Shown here: positions 1 through 5,922 of the stretch, in pieces
Numbering within the stretch: the first letter of the stretch is position 1
Layout of the letters: every line of letters starts with the position of its first letter
Assembly: GCA_023485185.1 (NCBI GenBank)
Contig: JAMCZP010000273.1
Coordinates: 1-6,282, forward strand
Origin: Gammaproteobacteria bacterium
GTDB lineage: Bacteria; Pseudomonadota; Gammaproteobacteria; Pseudomonadales; Halomonadaceae
DNA: 6,282 nt
Direction of reading: 5' to 3'
Program-made: the position numbers and the translations under genes
Notes under the pieces: model-generated
Seen by the model: the letters and a program-made list of their open reading frames with translations, nothing else
Told to the model about the DNA's origin: nothing
The model's database searches: none

Positions 1-3
1 CCC

Positions 4-1107
4 ATGTTGGAAACCAATCCGATTCATAACCAGATCAAGGACCTGTCTGAGCGGACAGCGGTTCTTAGGGGGTATCTTTGACTATGCCGAGAAGAAAGAT
101 CGGCTAGAAGAAGTCTCTCGCGAACTGGAAGACCCCAATGTCTGGAACGATCCAGACTACGCGCAGAAGTTAGGCAAAGAGCGCGCCTCCCTCGAAGCCA
201 TTGTGGCCACCATTGATGATCTTGAGCAGGGGCTTGGCGATAGCCGTGATCTGCTTGAACTGGCGGAAATGGAAGAGGACGAAGGCACCGTTGATGAAGT
301 GCGCAAAGAGCTGGATAGCATGCAGGCTGCACTTGAGAAGCTTGAGTTTCGACGCATGTTTTCCGGTGATATGGACCCCAATAATGCCTACCTGGATATT
401 CAATCCGGTTCTGGCGGCACTGAGGCGCAGGATTGGGCCAATATTTTACTGCGCATGTATCTGCGTTGGGCTGAGAGCCACGGTTTCAAAGCCGATATCA
501 CTGAAATCTCCGCTGGCGAAGTAGCCGGTATTAAGTCAGCCACGGTACATATCATATCCAGGGTGACTACGCTTTTGGCTGGCTGCGTACTGAAACCGGC
601 GTACATCGTCTGGTGCGTAAAAGCCCGTTCGATTCCGGTGGTCGTCGACATACCTCGTTTGCGTCGGTGTTTTTATCGCCTGAAATTGATGACAGCTTTG
701 AGGTTGAGATTAATCCCTCTGATCTGCGCGTCGACACCTATCGCTCAAGCGGCGCGGGTGGTCAGCACGTAAACACCACCGATTCAGCGGTGCGGATTAC
801 CCACGAGCCCACCGGCATTGTGGTGGCCTGCCAAGGGCAGCGCAGTCAGCATGCGAACCGCGATTTCGCGATGAAGCAGCTAAAGGCAAGGCTGTGGGAG
901 CACGAAATGCAAAAACGCAATGCTGCCAAGCAAGAAGCTGAGGACTCCAAGGCGGATATTGGTTGGGGCAGCCAGATCCGTTCTTACGTGCTTGACGACC
1001 AGCGCATCAAAGATTTGCGCACCGGCGTGCAGTCCAGCAACTGCGACAAAGTGCTTGACGGGGATATTGATCAATTCATCGTCGCTAGCTTAAAGCAAGG
1101 TTTGTAA
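4..1107 (+). CDS. prfB: Peptide chain release factor 2 (RF2), programmed +1 frameshift plus a second disabling frame break in this sequence
   Basis: RF2 recognises UGA and UAA in the ribosomal A site and triggers hydrolysis of peptidyl-tRNA. Translation starts at ATG 4 and reaches an in-frame TGA at 79-81. A +1 shift there continues as [11 protein letters not shown] in the frame beginning at 80. The match to RF2 is continuous up to GIKSATVHI (residue 183, ending at 553). The frame is then broken by a duplicated CATAT at 548-557, and the RF2 sequence resumes from CAG 559 as [24 protein letters not shown]. With one CATAT copy removed the protein has 365 residues, the E. coli RF2 length, with SPF (anticodon-like recognition) at 205-207, GGQ (catalysis) at 250-252 and Ser at 246. 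Read literally, the product ends at TAA 770-772 after about 255 residues and lacks both motifs. RF2 is normally essential, so a sequencing or assembly error, a second prfB copy or a recent mutation are the options. lysS lies 33 nt downstream, as in E. coli. Confidence 0.95.
67..82 (+). promoter_or_regulatory. RF2 autoregulatory +1 programmed frameshift site
   Basis: The element reads AGGGGG TAT CTT TGA C. The internal Shine-Dalgarno-like AGGGGG (67-72) lies three bases before the slippery CTT codon (76-78), followed by the in-frame stop TGA (79-81) and a C that weakens termination. This matches the known E. coli prfB site base for base. When RF2 is scarce, the ribosome pauses at UGA, peptidyl-tRNA-Leu slips from CUU to UUU and reading resumes at GAC 80-82. 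When RF2 is plentiful, a 25-residue peptide is released. The mechanism is established for the family; only the sequence match is seen here. Confidence 0.96.
548..557 (+). repeat. 5-bp tandem duplication (CATAT x2) breaking the prfB frame
   Basis: CATAT at 548-552 is followed directly by CATAT at 553-557 and then CCAGGG. The first copy reads His-Ile in the upstream frame and the second reads His-Ile in the downstream frame, as expected for a simple duplication of an original CATATCCAG (His-Ile-Gln). The upstream frame is 2 modulo 3 and the downstream frame is 1 modulo 3, a net change of five bases. No -1 slippery heptamer is visible here, so a programmed event is unlikely. Confidence 0.85.
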
Positions 1108-1140
1108 TCTTTTAGCGTTTGAACACGAATAGGGTGCCAC

Positions 1141-2652
1141 ATGGCTAACCAAGACGCGTCTTCTCCAGAGAACGAAAACCACCTGATCGCCGAGCGTCGT
1201 GCCAAGCTTAGCGCTCGCCGCGAGAGCGCAGCAGCGCAAGGTAAGAGTGCATTTCCCAATGACTTTCGCCGTGACAGCTTAACCGTTGAGCTGCAAAACA
1301 GCTTCGGCGATAAGGAAAAGGCTGACCTTGAAGCGCTGGATCACCACGCCTCGGTCGCCGGTCGCGTGATGCGTCAACGCGGGCCGTTTATTGTTATTCA
1401 GGATGTGGCCGGTCAAATCCAGCTCTATGTGGATAAAAAAGGCCTGCCTGCCGAGGTACTTGAAGACGTTAAAAGCTGGGATATCGGCGATATCGTCGCT
1501 GCCCATGGCCCGGTGCATAAATCCGGCAAAGGCGACCTGTACGTGATGATGAAGGAGGCGCAGCTGTTAACCAAAAGCCTGCGCCCGCTGCCGGATAAGT
1601 TTCACGGCCTCACTGATATGGAAGCCCGCTACCGCCAGCGCTATGTAGATCTGATCATGAATCCGCAGTCGCGCAAGGTATTTGAAACCCGTGCCGCGGT
1701 GATCAGCTCCATGCGTCGCTTCTTTGAAGCCCGCGGCTTTATGGAAGTGGAAACGCCAATGCTGCAGCCGATCCCCGGTGGCGCCGCAGCACGGCCCTTT
1801 ATTACCCACCACAATGCGCTGGATATCGATATGTACCTGCGTATCGCGCCTGAGCTTTATCTCAAGCGGCTGGTGGTGGGTGGCTTCGAAAAAGTATTCG
1901 AGATTAACCGCAACTTCCGCAATGAAGGTTTATCCACCCGCCACAACCCAGAGTTCACCATGGTGGAGTTCTACTGGGCCTATGCGGATTACCGTGACCT
2001 GCTGGATATGACCGAGGCGATGCTGCGCACGGCCGCGGAAGAGGTGCTGGGGAGTGCAGTTATCAACTATCAAGGGGCAAGCTACGATTTCGGACAGCCG
2101 TTCGTTCGCTTAACGCTGCGCCAGGCGATTCTTGATCACGGCGATGGCATTGCCGACAGTGATTTGGATTCATTGGAAGCGGCGCGGGCAACCGCTGAAA
2201 AACTCGGTATCAAGGTCAAAGAGAGCTGGGGCCTGGGTAAGGTACAGACAGAGATCTTTGAAGAGGTCGCCGAGCACAAGCTCGACCAGCCGACCTTTAT
2301 CACCGAGTACCCGGCGGAAGTCAGTCCATTGGCGCGGCGTAACGATGCCAACCCCTTCGTTACCGACCGCTTTGAGTTCTTTGTCGGTGGCCGTGAAATT
2401 GCGAATGGCTTCTCGGAGCTCAATGACGCCGAGGATCAGGCGGAGCGCTTCCGTGCCCAGTCAGCCGAAAAAGATGCCGGCGACCTGGAAGCGATGTACT
2501 ACGATGCAGATTACGTGCGTGCGTTGGAGTACGGCATGCCGCCCACCGCGGGCGAAGGCATAGGTATCGACCGTCTGGTGATGCTGTTCACCGACAGCGC
2601 CTCGATTCGCGATGTATTGCTGTTCCCGGCGATGCGCCCTGAAGTGGACTAA
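1141..2652 (+). CDS. lysS: Lysine-tRNA ligase, class II (LysRS)
   Basis: This cytoplasmic enzyme charges tRNA-Lys with lysine using ATP. The product is 503 residues, close to the 505 of E. coli LysS. After an N-terminal helical extension, an OB-fold anticodon-binding domain begins near residue 72 ([12 protein letters not shown]) and runs to about 150. The class II catalytic core follows: motif 1 at about 181-208 ([15 protein letters not shown] then EVETPML), motif 2 starting at 259 ([19 protein letters not shown], with the ATP-contacting Arg260) and motif 3 at 471-482 ([12 protein letters not shown], Arg478). All three are intact. ATG 1141 is supported by AGGGTG at 1131-1136, four bases upstream. 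The 33-nt gap from prfB shows no terminator, consistent with the prfB-lysS co-transcription known in E. coli. The gene appears complete and unremarkable. Confidence 0.98.
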   Translation: MANQDASSPENENHLIAERRAKLSARRESAAAQGKSAFPNDFRRDSLTVELQNSFGDKEKADLEALDHHASVAGRVMRQRGPFIVIQDVAGQIQLYVDKKGLPAEVLEDVKSWDIGDIVAAHGPVHKSGKGDLYVMMKEAQLLTKSLRPLPDKFHGLTDMEARYRQRYVDLIMNPQSRKVFETRAAVISSMRRFFEARGFMEVETPMLQPIPGGAAARPFITHHNALDIDMYLRIAPELYLKRLVVGGFEKVFEINRNFRNEGLSTRHNPEFTMVEFYWAYADYRDLLDMTEAMLRTAAEEVLGSAVINYQGASYDFGQPFVRLTLRQAILDHGDGIADSDLDSLEAARATAEKLGIKVKESWGLGKVQTEIFEEVAEHKLDQPTFITEYPAEVSPLARRNDANPFVTDRFEFFVGGREIANGFSELNDAEDQAERFRAQSAEKDAGDLEAMYYDADYVRALEYGMPPTAGEGIGIDRLVMLFTDSASIRDVLLFPAMRPEVD

Positions 2653-2655
2653 CAC

Positions 2656-2697
2656 GCTAAGATAACGGATGAATAGTTGGTAAGGGCACGTTATAGC
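2656..2697. repeat. Imperfect inverted repeat in the lysS downstream spacer
   Basis: GCTA(AGA)TAACG at 2656-2667 is complementary to CGTTATAGC at 2689-2697 if AGA is bulged, leaving a 21-nt loop. No T-run follows, so it does not look like an intrinsic terminator. It overlaps the candidate promoter upstream of the acidic protein gene, so it could be an operator or mRNA structure, or it could be chance. Confidence 0.25.
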
Positions 2698-2706
2698 GCC
2701 CATAAT
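2677..2706 (+). promoter_or_regulatory. Candidate sigma-70 promoter for the acidic protein gene
   Basis: TTGGTA (2677-2682) and CATAAT (2701-2706) lie 18 bp apart and match the -35 and -10 consensus at four and five of six positions. They sit in the 84-nt spacer after lysS, about 31 nt before the next start codon. Read-through from lysS is also possible because no terminator is visible between the genes. This is an eye-matched prediction only. Confidence 0.35.
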
Positions 2707-2736
2707 GGTCAACGTTTCGACGGCGAGGAGAATCCC

Positions 2737-3123
2737 ATGAAACTGCTTAACCGCTCCGCACTGAGCGTCAGGCCGACCCAGCCCTTTGTGGACTGGATCA
2801 ACGCGCTGGAACCCACCATGGGAGACGACGACCTGACCCTGGACGACGTCGAACATGAAAGTACCATTTACCTGATTCCCGAGATGGATACCCCAGAAGC
2901 TCTGGAAACGTTTATTCGTGACCGCTACGTGGAAATTCTCGAAACTGAGCTGCGCGCTTGGGAAGAAGACGAGCGTCAGTGGCCGGGCAAACTGGACTGG
3001 GCGCTGTTTCAAGAATTTGTGCGCGTTGAGCACAGCTATCTCGCCATTGACCTAGATGACGAAACGGCCCTGGAGATATCAGAGGTCGATGATGCATTGT
3101 TGTTAGACAGTGAGCAGGATTAG
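2737..3123 (+). CDS. Small highly acidic protein of unknown function
   Basis: I do not recognise this 128-residue protein as any characterised family. It is strikingly acidic: by hand count 35 Asp/Glu against 9 Lys/Arg, a net charge near -26, with acidic clusters at GDDDLTLDD, WEEDE, DLDDE and the C-terminal tail. It has no signal peptide, membrane segment or cysteine, so a soluble cytoplasmic protein is likely. Tryptophans and aromatics are spread through the middle (DWINALEP, LRAWEEDERQWPGKLDWALFQEF), suggesting a folded helical domain rather than a disordered tail. ATG 2737 is chosen because AGGAG at 2726-2730 lies six bases upstream; an in-frame TTG at 2677 has no such site. It lies 84 nt after lysS and is followed by a strong terminator, so it is probably the last gene of the prfB-lysS transcription unit or a short unit of its own. 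Coding status rests on the ribosome binding site, an intact frame and a sensible composition. Confidence 0.85.
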   Translation: MKLLNRSALSVRPTQPFVDWINALEPTMGDDDLTLDDVEHESTIYLIPEMDTPEALETFIRDRYVEILETELRAWEEDERQWPGKLDWALFQEFVRVEHSYLAIDLDDETALEISEVDDALLLDSEQD

Positions 3124-3189
3124 CGTGCTAATATTTTAGACAAGCTAACGACTGGCTGCGTCGCTAATAATGAATAGCTACAAGGCAAA

Positions 3190-3223
3190 CAATGAAACCG
3201 GCTTAGGCCGGTTTCATTGTTTT
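3190..3223 (+). terminator. Rho-independent terminator closing the prfB-lysS block
   Basis: CAATGAAACCGGC (3190-3202) pairs perfectly with GCCGGTTTCATTG (3207-3219) around a TTAG loop, giving a 13-bp stem followed by TTTT (3220-3223). AAA at 3187-3189 can extend the stem by pairing with the T-run. It lies 66 nt after the stop of the acidic protein gene. It separates that gene from the MFS transporter, which must therefore have its own promoter. Confidence 0.92.
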
Positions 3224-3225
3224 AA

Positions 3226-3254
3226 TTGAGCTGTTCTTGCGAGTTCGTTGTAAC
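3226..3254 (+). promoter_or_regulatory. Weak candidate promoter for the MFS transporter
   Basis: TTGAGC (3226-3231) and TGTAAC (3249-3254) are separated by 17 bp, each matching the sigma-70 consensus at four of six positions. A promoter is expected between the terminator ending at 3223 and the start codon at 3298, and this is the best pair I can find by eye. The match is modest and could be chance. Confidence 0.3.
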
Positions 3255-3297
3255 GTTAGCCGTTTCGTTTAAGTATTTGCCGCGTAGGAATATTGCC

Positions 3298-4701
3298 ATG
3301 CGACTGTTTGAGACCCGCCCCGGAGACGATGGCCTGCCAGGCCCTGAGCGTGCCATGGCCGTTCTGGCGCTAGTGACCGGTACGTTAATGGCGGTGGTCG
3401 ACACCACCATGATTAATCTGGCATTGCCTACTATTGCTGCCGATTTGAACATCTCTGCTTCCCGTGCCGTTTGGATTACCAACCTTTTTCAAGTGGTCTG
3501 CGCTGCTTTCTTGTTAGTATTTGCCGGTATCAGTGAGTTAGTCACTCGTCGTCGGCTGTATCTCTTTGGGTTAGGCCTTTTTGTGTTGGCCTCATTGGGG
3601 GCTGCTTGCTCGCGTAATCTGGAAACACTGCTGGTATTTCGTGCTATGCAGGGGCTAGGGGCAGCCGCGACCCTGTCGATTGGGCCCTCGCTTTATCGGG
3701 CTATTTTTCCGTCAAGGTTGTTAGGCAGCGCGCTTGGCTTGAGTGCGTTAGTGGTCGCTGGCGGCTACGCGGCGGGCCCCACATTAAGTGGCGTTATCCT
3801 CTCCTTTGCCAATTGGCCTTGGCTGTTTGCACTGCAGGTACCCTTAGGTGTTTGTTCATTTTTACTCGCTAAGCGGGCGTTGCCCAGGGAGTTGCCACGC
3901 CAAGGCAGCTTTGATATTGCCGGAGCACTGCTTTCTATGGTGATGTTGGCGAGTTTCTTTGTGGCCATGGATGCGGTCAGTCATGCGGCCCCCTTCTGGC
4001 AAAGCGGTGGCTGGGCGCTGTTAACCGTGTTGAGCTGTATCGGCTTTATTCACCGCCAACGGCGAGCCCCTTACCCGCTGTTGCCACTTAGCGTATTTGC
4101 TGAGAAACGCTTCACCCTTGCGGTTTCAGCTTCTGGGCTGGCCTTTATTGGGCAAGGACTTACCTTTGTGGCGCTGTCGTTTTTTTACCAAGAGCAGATG
4201 GGCTTTTCACCACTGGAAACCGCGTGGCTATTCACCCCTTGGCCACTGGCTATCATGCTGGTGGGGCCAATTGCGGGGCGCTTAGCCGACCGTATTAATC
4301 CCAGCGTGTTATCAAGTACAGGGCTAGGCTTGTTGATCATTGGCCTGATTGCCTTGGCACTGGTTGATGAAACCACCGGTGTTGCAGGAAGCCTATGGCG
4401 CACCGCGCTATGTGGTATCGGTTTCGGGCTGTTTCAGCCGCCCAATAACCGCGAAATGATGGGCAGCCTACCGTTAGAACGCAGCTCGAATGTCTCTGGT
4501 GTGATGAGTACAACGCGCACGGTGGGGCAGTCGTTTGGCGTCGCTCTGGTAGGGGCTGCGTTGGCCCTAGGTTGGCCGGTGCAAGTGACGCTTTGGCTGG
4601 GTGCCGCGACCACGCTGCTGGCATTGTTGGCCAGTGTGGCACGCATGCCGCTGGCAAGACGCGCGCTACACGCCCGTAGGGCATCGTCTGCGAAGCAGTA
4701 A
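3298..4701 (+). CDS. MFS drug:H+ antiporter-type transporter, DHA2 (14-TM, EmrB/QacA-like)
   Basis: This is an inner-membrane secondary transporter of 467 residues. I count about 14 hydrophobic segments, the DHA2 layout. TM1 carries the DHA2 hallmark AVVDTTMINLALPTIAADL with Asp35. TM4 has motif B (RAMQGLGAAA, Arg115), the proton-coupling arginine region. TM5 has antiporter motif C (AGGYAAGPTLSG, Gly160-Pro161), followed by NWPWLFALQVPLG, typical of the family. The TM2-3 loop motif A is degenerate (GISELVTRRRLYL from residue 77, with its usual Asp and Gly absent), while the copy in the second half is clear (GRLADR, 327-332). ATG 3298 is preferred over an in-frame TTG at 3226 because AGGA at 3286-3289 is eight bases upstream and the TTG abuts the terminator. 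Family knowledge suggests export of cationic drugs, dyes or biocides; the actual substrate cannot be told from sequence. No regulator gene adjoins it. It ends 43 nt before bolA with no terminator between. Confidence 0.93.
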   Translation: MRLFETRPGDDGLPGPERAMAVLALVTGTLMAVVDTTMINLALPTIAADLNISASRAVWITNLFQVVCAAFLLVFAGISELVTRRRLYLFGLGLFVLASLGAACSRNLETLLVFRAMQGLGAAATLSIGPSLYRAIFPSRLLGSALGLSALVVAGGYAAGPTLSGVILSFANWPWLFALQVPLGVCSFLLAKRALPRELPRQGSFDIAGALLSMVMLASFFVAMDAVSHAAPFWQSGGWALLTVLSCIGFIHRQRRAPYPLLPLSVFAEKRFTLAVSASGLAFIGQGLTFVALSFFYQEQMGFSPLETAWLFTPWPLAIMLVGPIAGRLADRINPSVLSSTGLGLLIIGLIALALVDETTGVAGSLWRTALCGIGFGLFQPPNNREMMGSLPLERSSNVSGVMSTTRTVGQSFGVALVGAALALGWPVQVTLWLGAATTLLALLASVARMPLARRALHARRASSAKQ

Positions 4702-4744
4702 GCGCGTACAATTAAATGGTTTCTGATCTTTAAGGAGCAATCAC

Positions 4745-5053
4745 ATGACGCTGCAGACACAGATAGAGCAGAAGTTAGCGGCACTAGCCCCCGACGTGCT
4801 GCAGGTTGAAAATGAAAGCCATATGCACAATGTGCCCGCTAACTCTGAAACCCACTTCAAAGTTACCCTGGTCAGCGATACCTTTGATGGGTTAATGCCG
4901 GTCAAACGTCACCAAAAGATTTATGCGCTGCTGGCGGATGAGTTGTCAGGCCCGGTTCATGCCTTGGCAATGCATCTTTATACGCCCAGTGAGTGGCAGT
5001 CCCGTGGCGGCGAACGGCCTGATTCCCCCAACTGTCGCGGCGGCGGAAAGTGA
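4745..5053 (+). CDS. bolA: BolA family protein
   Basis: BolA proteins partner monothiol glutaredoxins (Grx4 type) in binding [2Fe-2S] clusters and affect cell shape and stress response in E. coli. The product is 102 residues (E. coli BolA has 105). It shows ESHMHNVPANSETHFKVTLVSDTFDG in the beta-rich N-terminal half (first stretch ESHMHNVPANS), then RHQKIYALLADEL and GPVHALAMHLYTPSEW. His56, His72 and the invariant-type His77 are present. The C-terminus SPNCRGGG with Cys97 matches the SPPCRGAG tail of E. coli BolA, favouring BolA proper over the shorter IbaG type. TAAGGAG at 4731-4737 lies seven bases before the ATG, a strong ribosome binding site. The stop TGA overlaps the GTG start of the next gene by four bases (GTGA), indicating translational coupling. 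Whether it is transcribed with the MFS gene or from a promoter in the 43-nt gap is unclear. Confidence 0.95.
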   Translation: MTLQTQIEQKLAALAPDVLQVENESHMHNVPANSETHFKVTLVSDTFDGLMPVKRHQKIYALLADELSGPVHALAMHLYTPSEWQSRGGERPDSPNCRGGGK

Positions 5054-5922
5054 CACAGGAAGTTATTCGGCGGCACTACCTTGAGGCTATGGGCATTACC
5101 GCCTGGGCTGCAAAGTATCAACTGCCTAACGCCCTGCCTACCGAGGCCTGCGAGTGGGAGGATTCGCCTCCCGACACGACGCCGCCGCGGGCAAGGTTGC
5201 AAGCGTTGTTGGATGATGCCCCTGCACCCAAGCGTGCTTCACCCGAAGCGCGCAAGCCGGATGCAACGGTTGCTTCGCCTTCGGCGGTGCGCGCGCTGCT
5301 CAAAGGTACCCTGGGCACCGACATACAGGGTTCAGCGCATCAGAGCTCAGCGCATCAGAGCTCAGGGGATCAGCTTAAACCAGCGTCTGATGTGCCCCAT
5401 GATGTTGAGCCAGCAGTCGCTACGCCAGCCAAACCCCTTAAATTTTCACTCTCCTGTCTCTGTATCGAGGGTCGCTGGCTGGTAATGCAGGCCGGGGAAA
5501 TGACCACCCAACAGCAACAGCTACTGGTAAATCTGCTCCAGGCCGCTGGCGTTAAGCAGGCGGCTTCAACTAAGGTGACGCACTTTACCTGGCCACAACT
5601 AGTGAATGCATTTGCAGTGGAAGACCCGCTGGATGAAGCCCGTGAAGGCTTGGCAGCCTTCATCGCAGGTAGAGTCAGTCGGCAAGGCTGGCAGTTAGAG
5701 AAGATACTCTGGTGGGGAGAACTGGGGGCAGAGCAAGCTCCGCTAGACGGTATAATAAATGTGGTTGAGGCGCATAGCCAAACGCTTTCGCTACCTGTGT
5801 GGCAGGGGCCATCGCTTGTGTCACTACTCGAGGGAACCAGTAGTAAGCGGGAACTTTGGCCAGCGCTGAAAGCGTTAGGGGAGTCGTGGGCGCGCGCAGC
5901 GCGGAGCGCAGATGATCACTGA
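5050..5922 (+). CDS. holD: Probable DNA polymerase III psi subunit, enlarged and divergent (HolD-like)
   Basis: Psi bridges the clamp loader to chi and so to SSB on the lagging strand. The assignment rests on two sequence matches plus gene order. Residues 7-30 (RRHYLEAMGITAWAAKYQLP, then NALP) resemble the E. coli psi N-terminus LQQLGITQWSLRRPGAL, the chi-binding peptide. Residues 142-170 (RWLVMQAGEMTTQQQQLL) resemble RLVMVANDLPALTDPLV, and 253-273 (GPSLVSLLEG, then KRELWPAL) resemble SPALTDLRANPTARAALWQQ, including Leu269-Trp270. The gene directly precedes rimI, as holD does in E. coli. The oddity is size: 290 residues against 137, owing mainly to a Pro/Ala/Ser-rich linker at about 35-130 that contains a 15-bp tandem repeat. 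GTG 5050 is chosen because the psi-like peptide begins before the first ATG (5089) and the start overlaps the bolA stop. There is no strong ribosome binding site, so coupled translation is likely. Pseudomonas aeruginosa psi is, from memory, also a long protein beside rimI. The assignment is inferred, not proven. Confidence 0.62.
   Translation: MTQEVIRRHYLEAMGITAWAAKYQLPNALPTEACEWEDSPPDTTPPRARLQALLDDAPAPKRASPEARKPDATVASPSAVRALLKGTLGTDIQGSAHQSSAHQSSGDQLKPASDVPHDVEPAVATPAKPLKFSLSCLCIEGRWLVMQAGEMTTQQQQLLVNLLQAAGVKQAASTKVTHFTWPQLVNAFAVEDPLDEAREGLAAFIAGRVSRQGWQLEKILWWGELGAEQAPLDGIINVVEAHSQTLSLPVWQGPSLVSLLEGTSSKRELWPALKALGESWARAARSADDH
5332..5373 (+). repeat. In-frame 15-bp minisatellite in the HolD-like linker
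   Basis: TCAGCGCATCAGAGC occurs at 5332-5346 and again at 5347-5361, followed by a 12-base partial copy with two changes (TCAGGGGATCAG, 5362-5373). The unit is a multiple of three and encodes a Ser-Ala-His-Gln-Ser type pentapeptide. It lies in the low-complexity linker between the psi-like N- and C-terminal parts, so copy-number change would lengthen or shorten the linker without breaking the frame. Confidence 0.9.

Noticed and set aside
551..565. A second programmed (-1) frameshift site in prfB
   Set aside because: ATC ATA TCC AGG GTG contains no X XXY YYZ slippery heptamer, I saw no following pseudoknot or stem, and the exact 5-bp duplication explains the frame change more simply.
613..1107. 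Independent gene starting at GTG 613
   Set aside because: The GTG is an internal valine of RF2 just before the SPF motif; there is no ribosome binding site, and RF2 similarity continues upstream to 559 in the same frame.
2677..2736. TTG start extending the acidic protein by 20 residues
   Set aside because: ATG 2737 has AGGAG at an ideal distance, the TTG has none, and the extension would overlap the candidate promoter.
2461..3033. A 190-codon open frame on the - strand
   Set aside because: It runs across the end of lysS, the spacer and the acidic protein gene; it has no recognisable protein character and is the antisense shadow of well-supported + strand genes.
3226..3297. TTG start extending the MFS protein by 24 residues
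   Set aside because: It begins three bases after the terminator T-run, has no ribosome binding site, and ATG 3298 gives the usual short N-terminus before TM1.
4707..4712. TACAAT as a -10 box for bolA
   Set aside because: It is a good -10 match, but the region 17 bp upstream (TCGTCT) is not a -35 box and I could not fit the E. coli bolA gearbox promoter pattern; not supportable as a feature.
5089..5091. ATG 5089 as the start of the HolD-like gene
   Set aside because: It would delete the RRHYLEA part of the conserved psi-like N-terminal peptide; GTG 5050 overlapping the bolA stop fits better.
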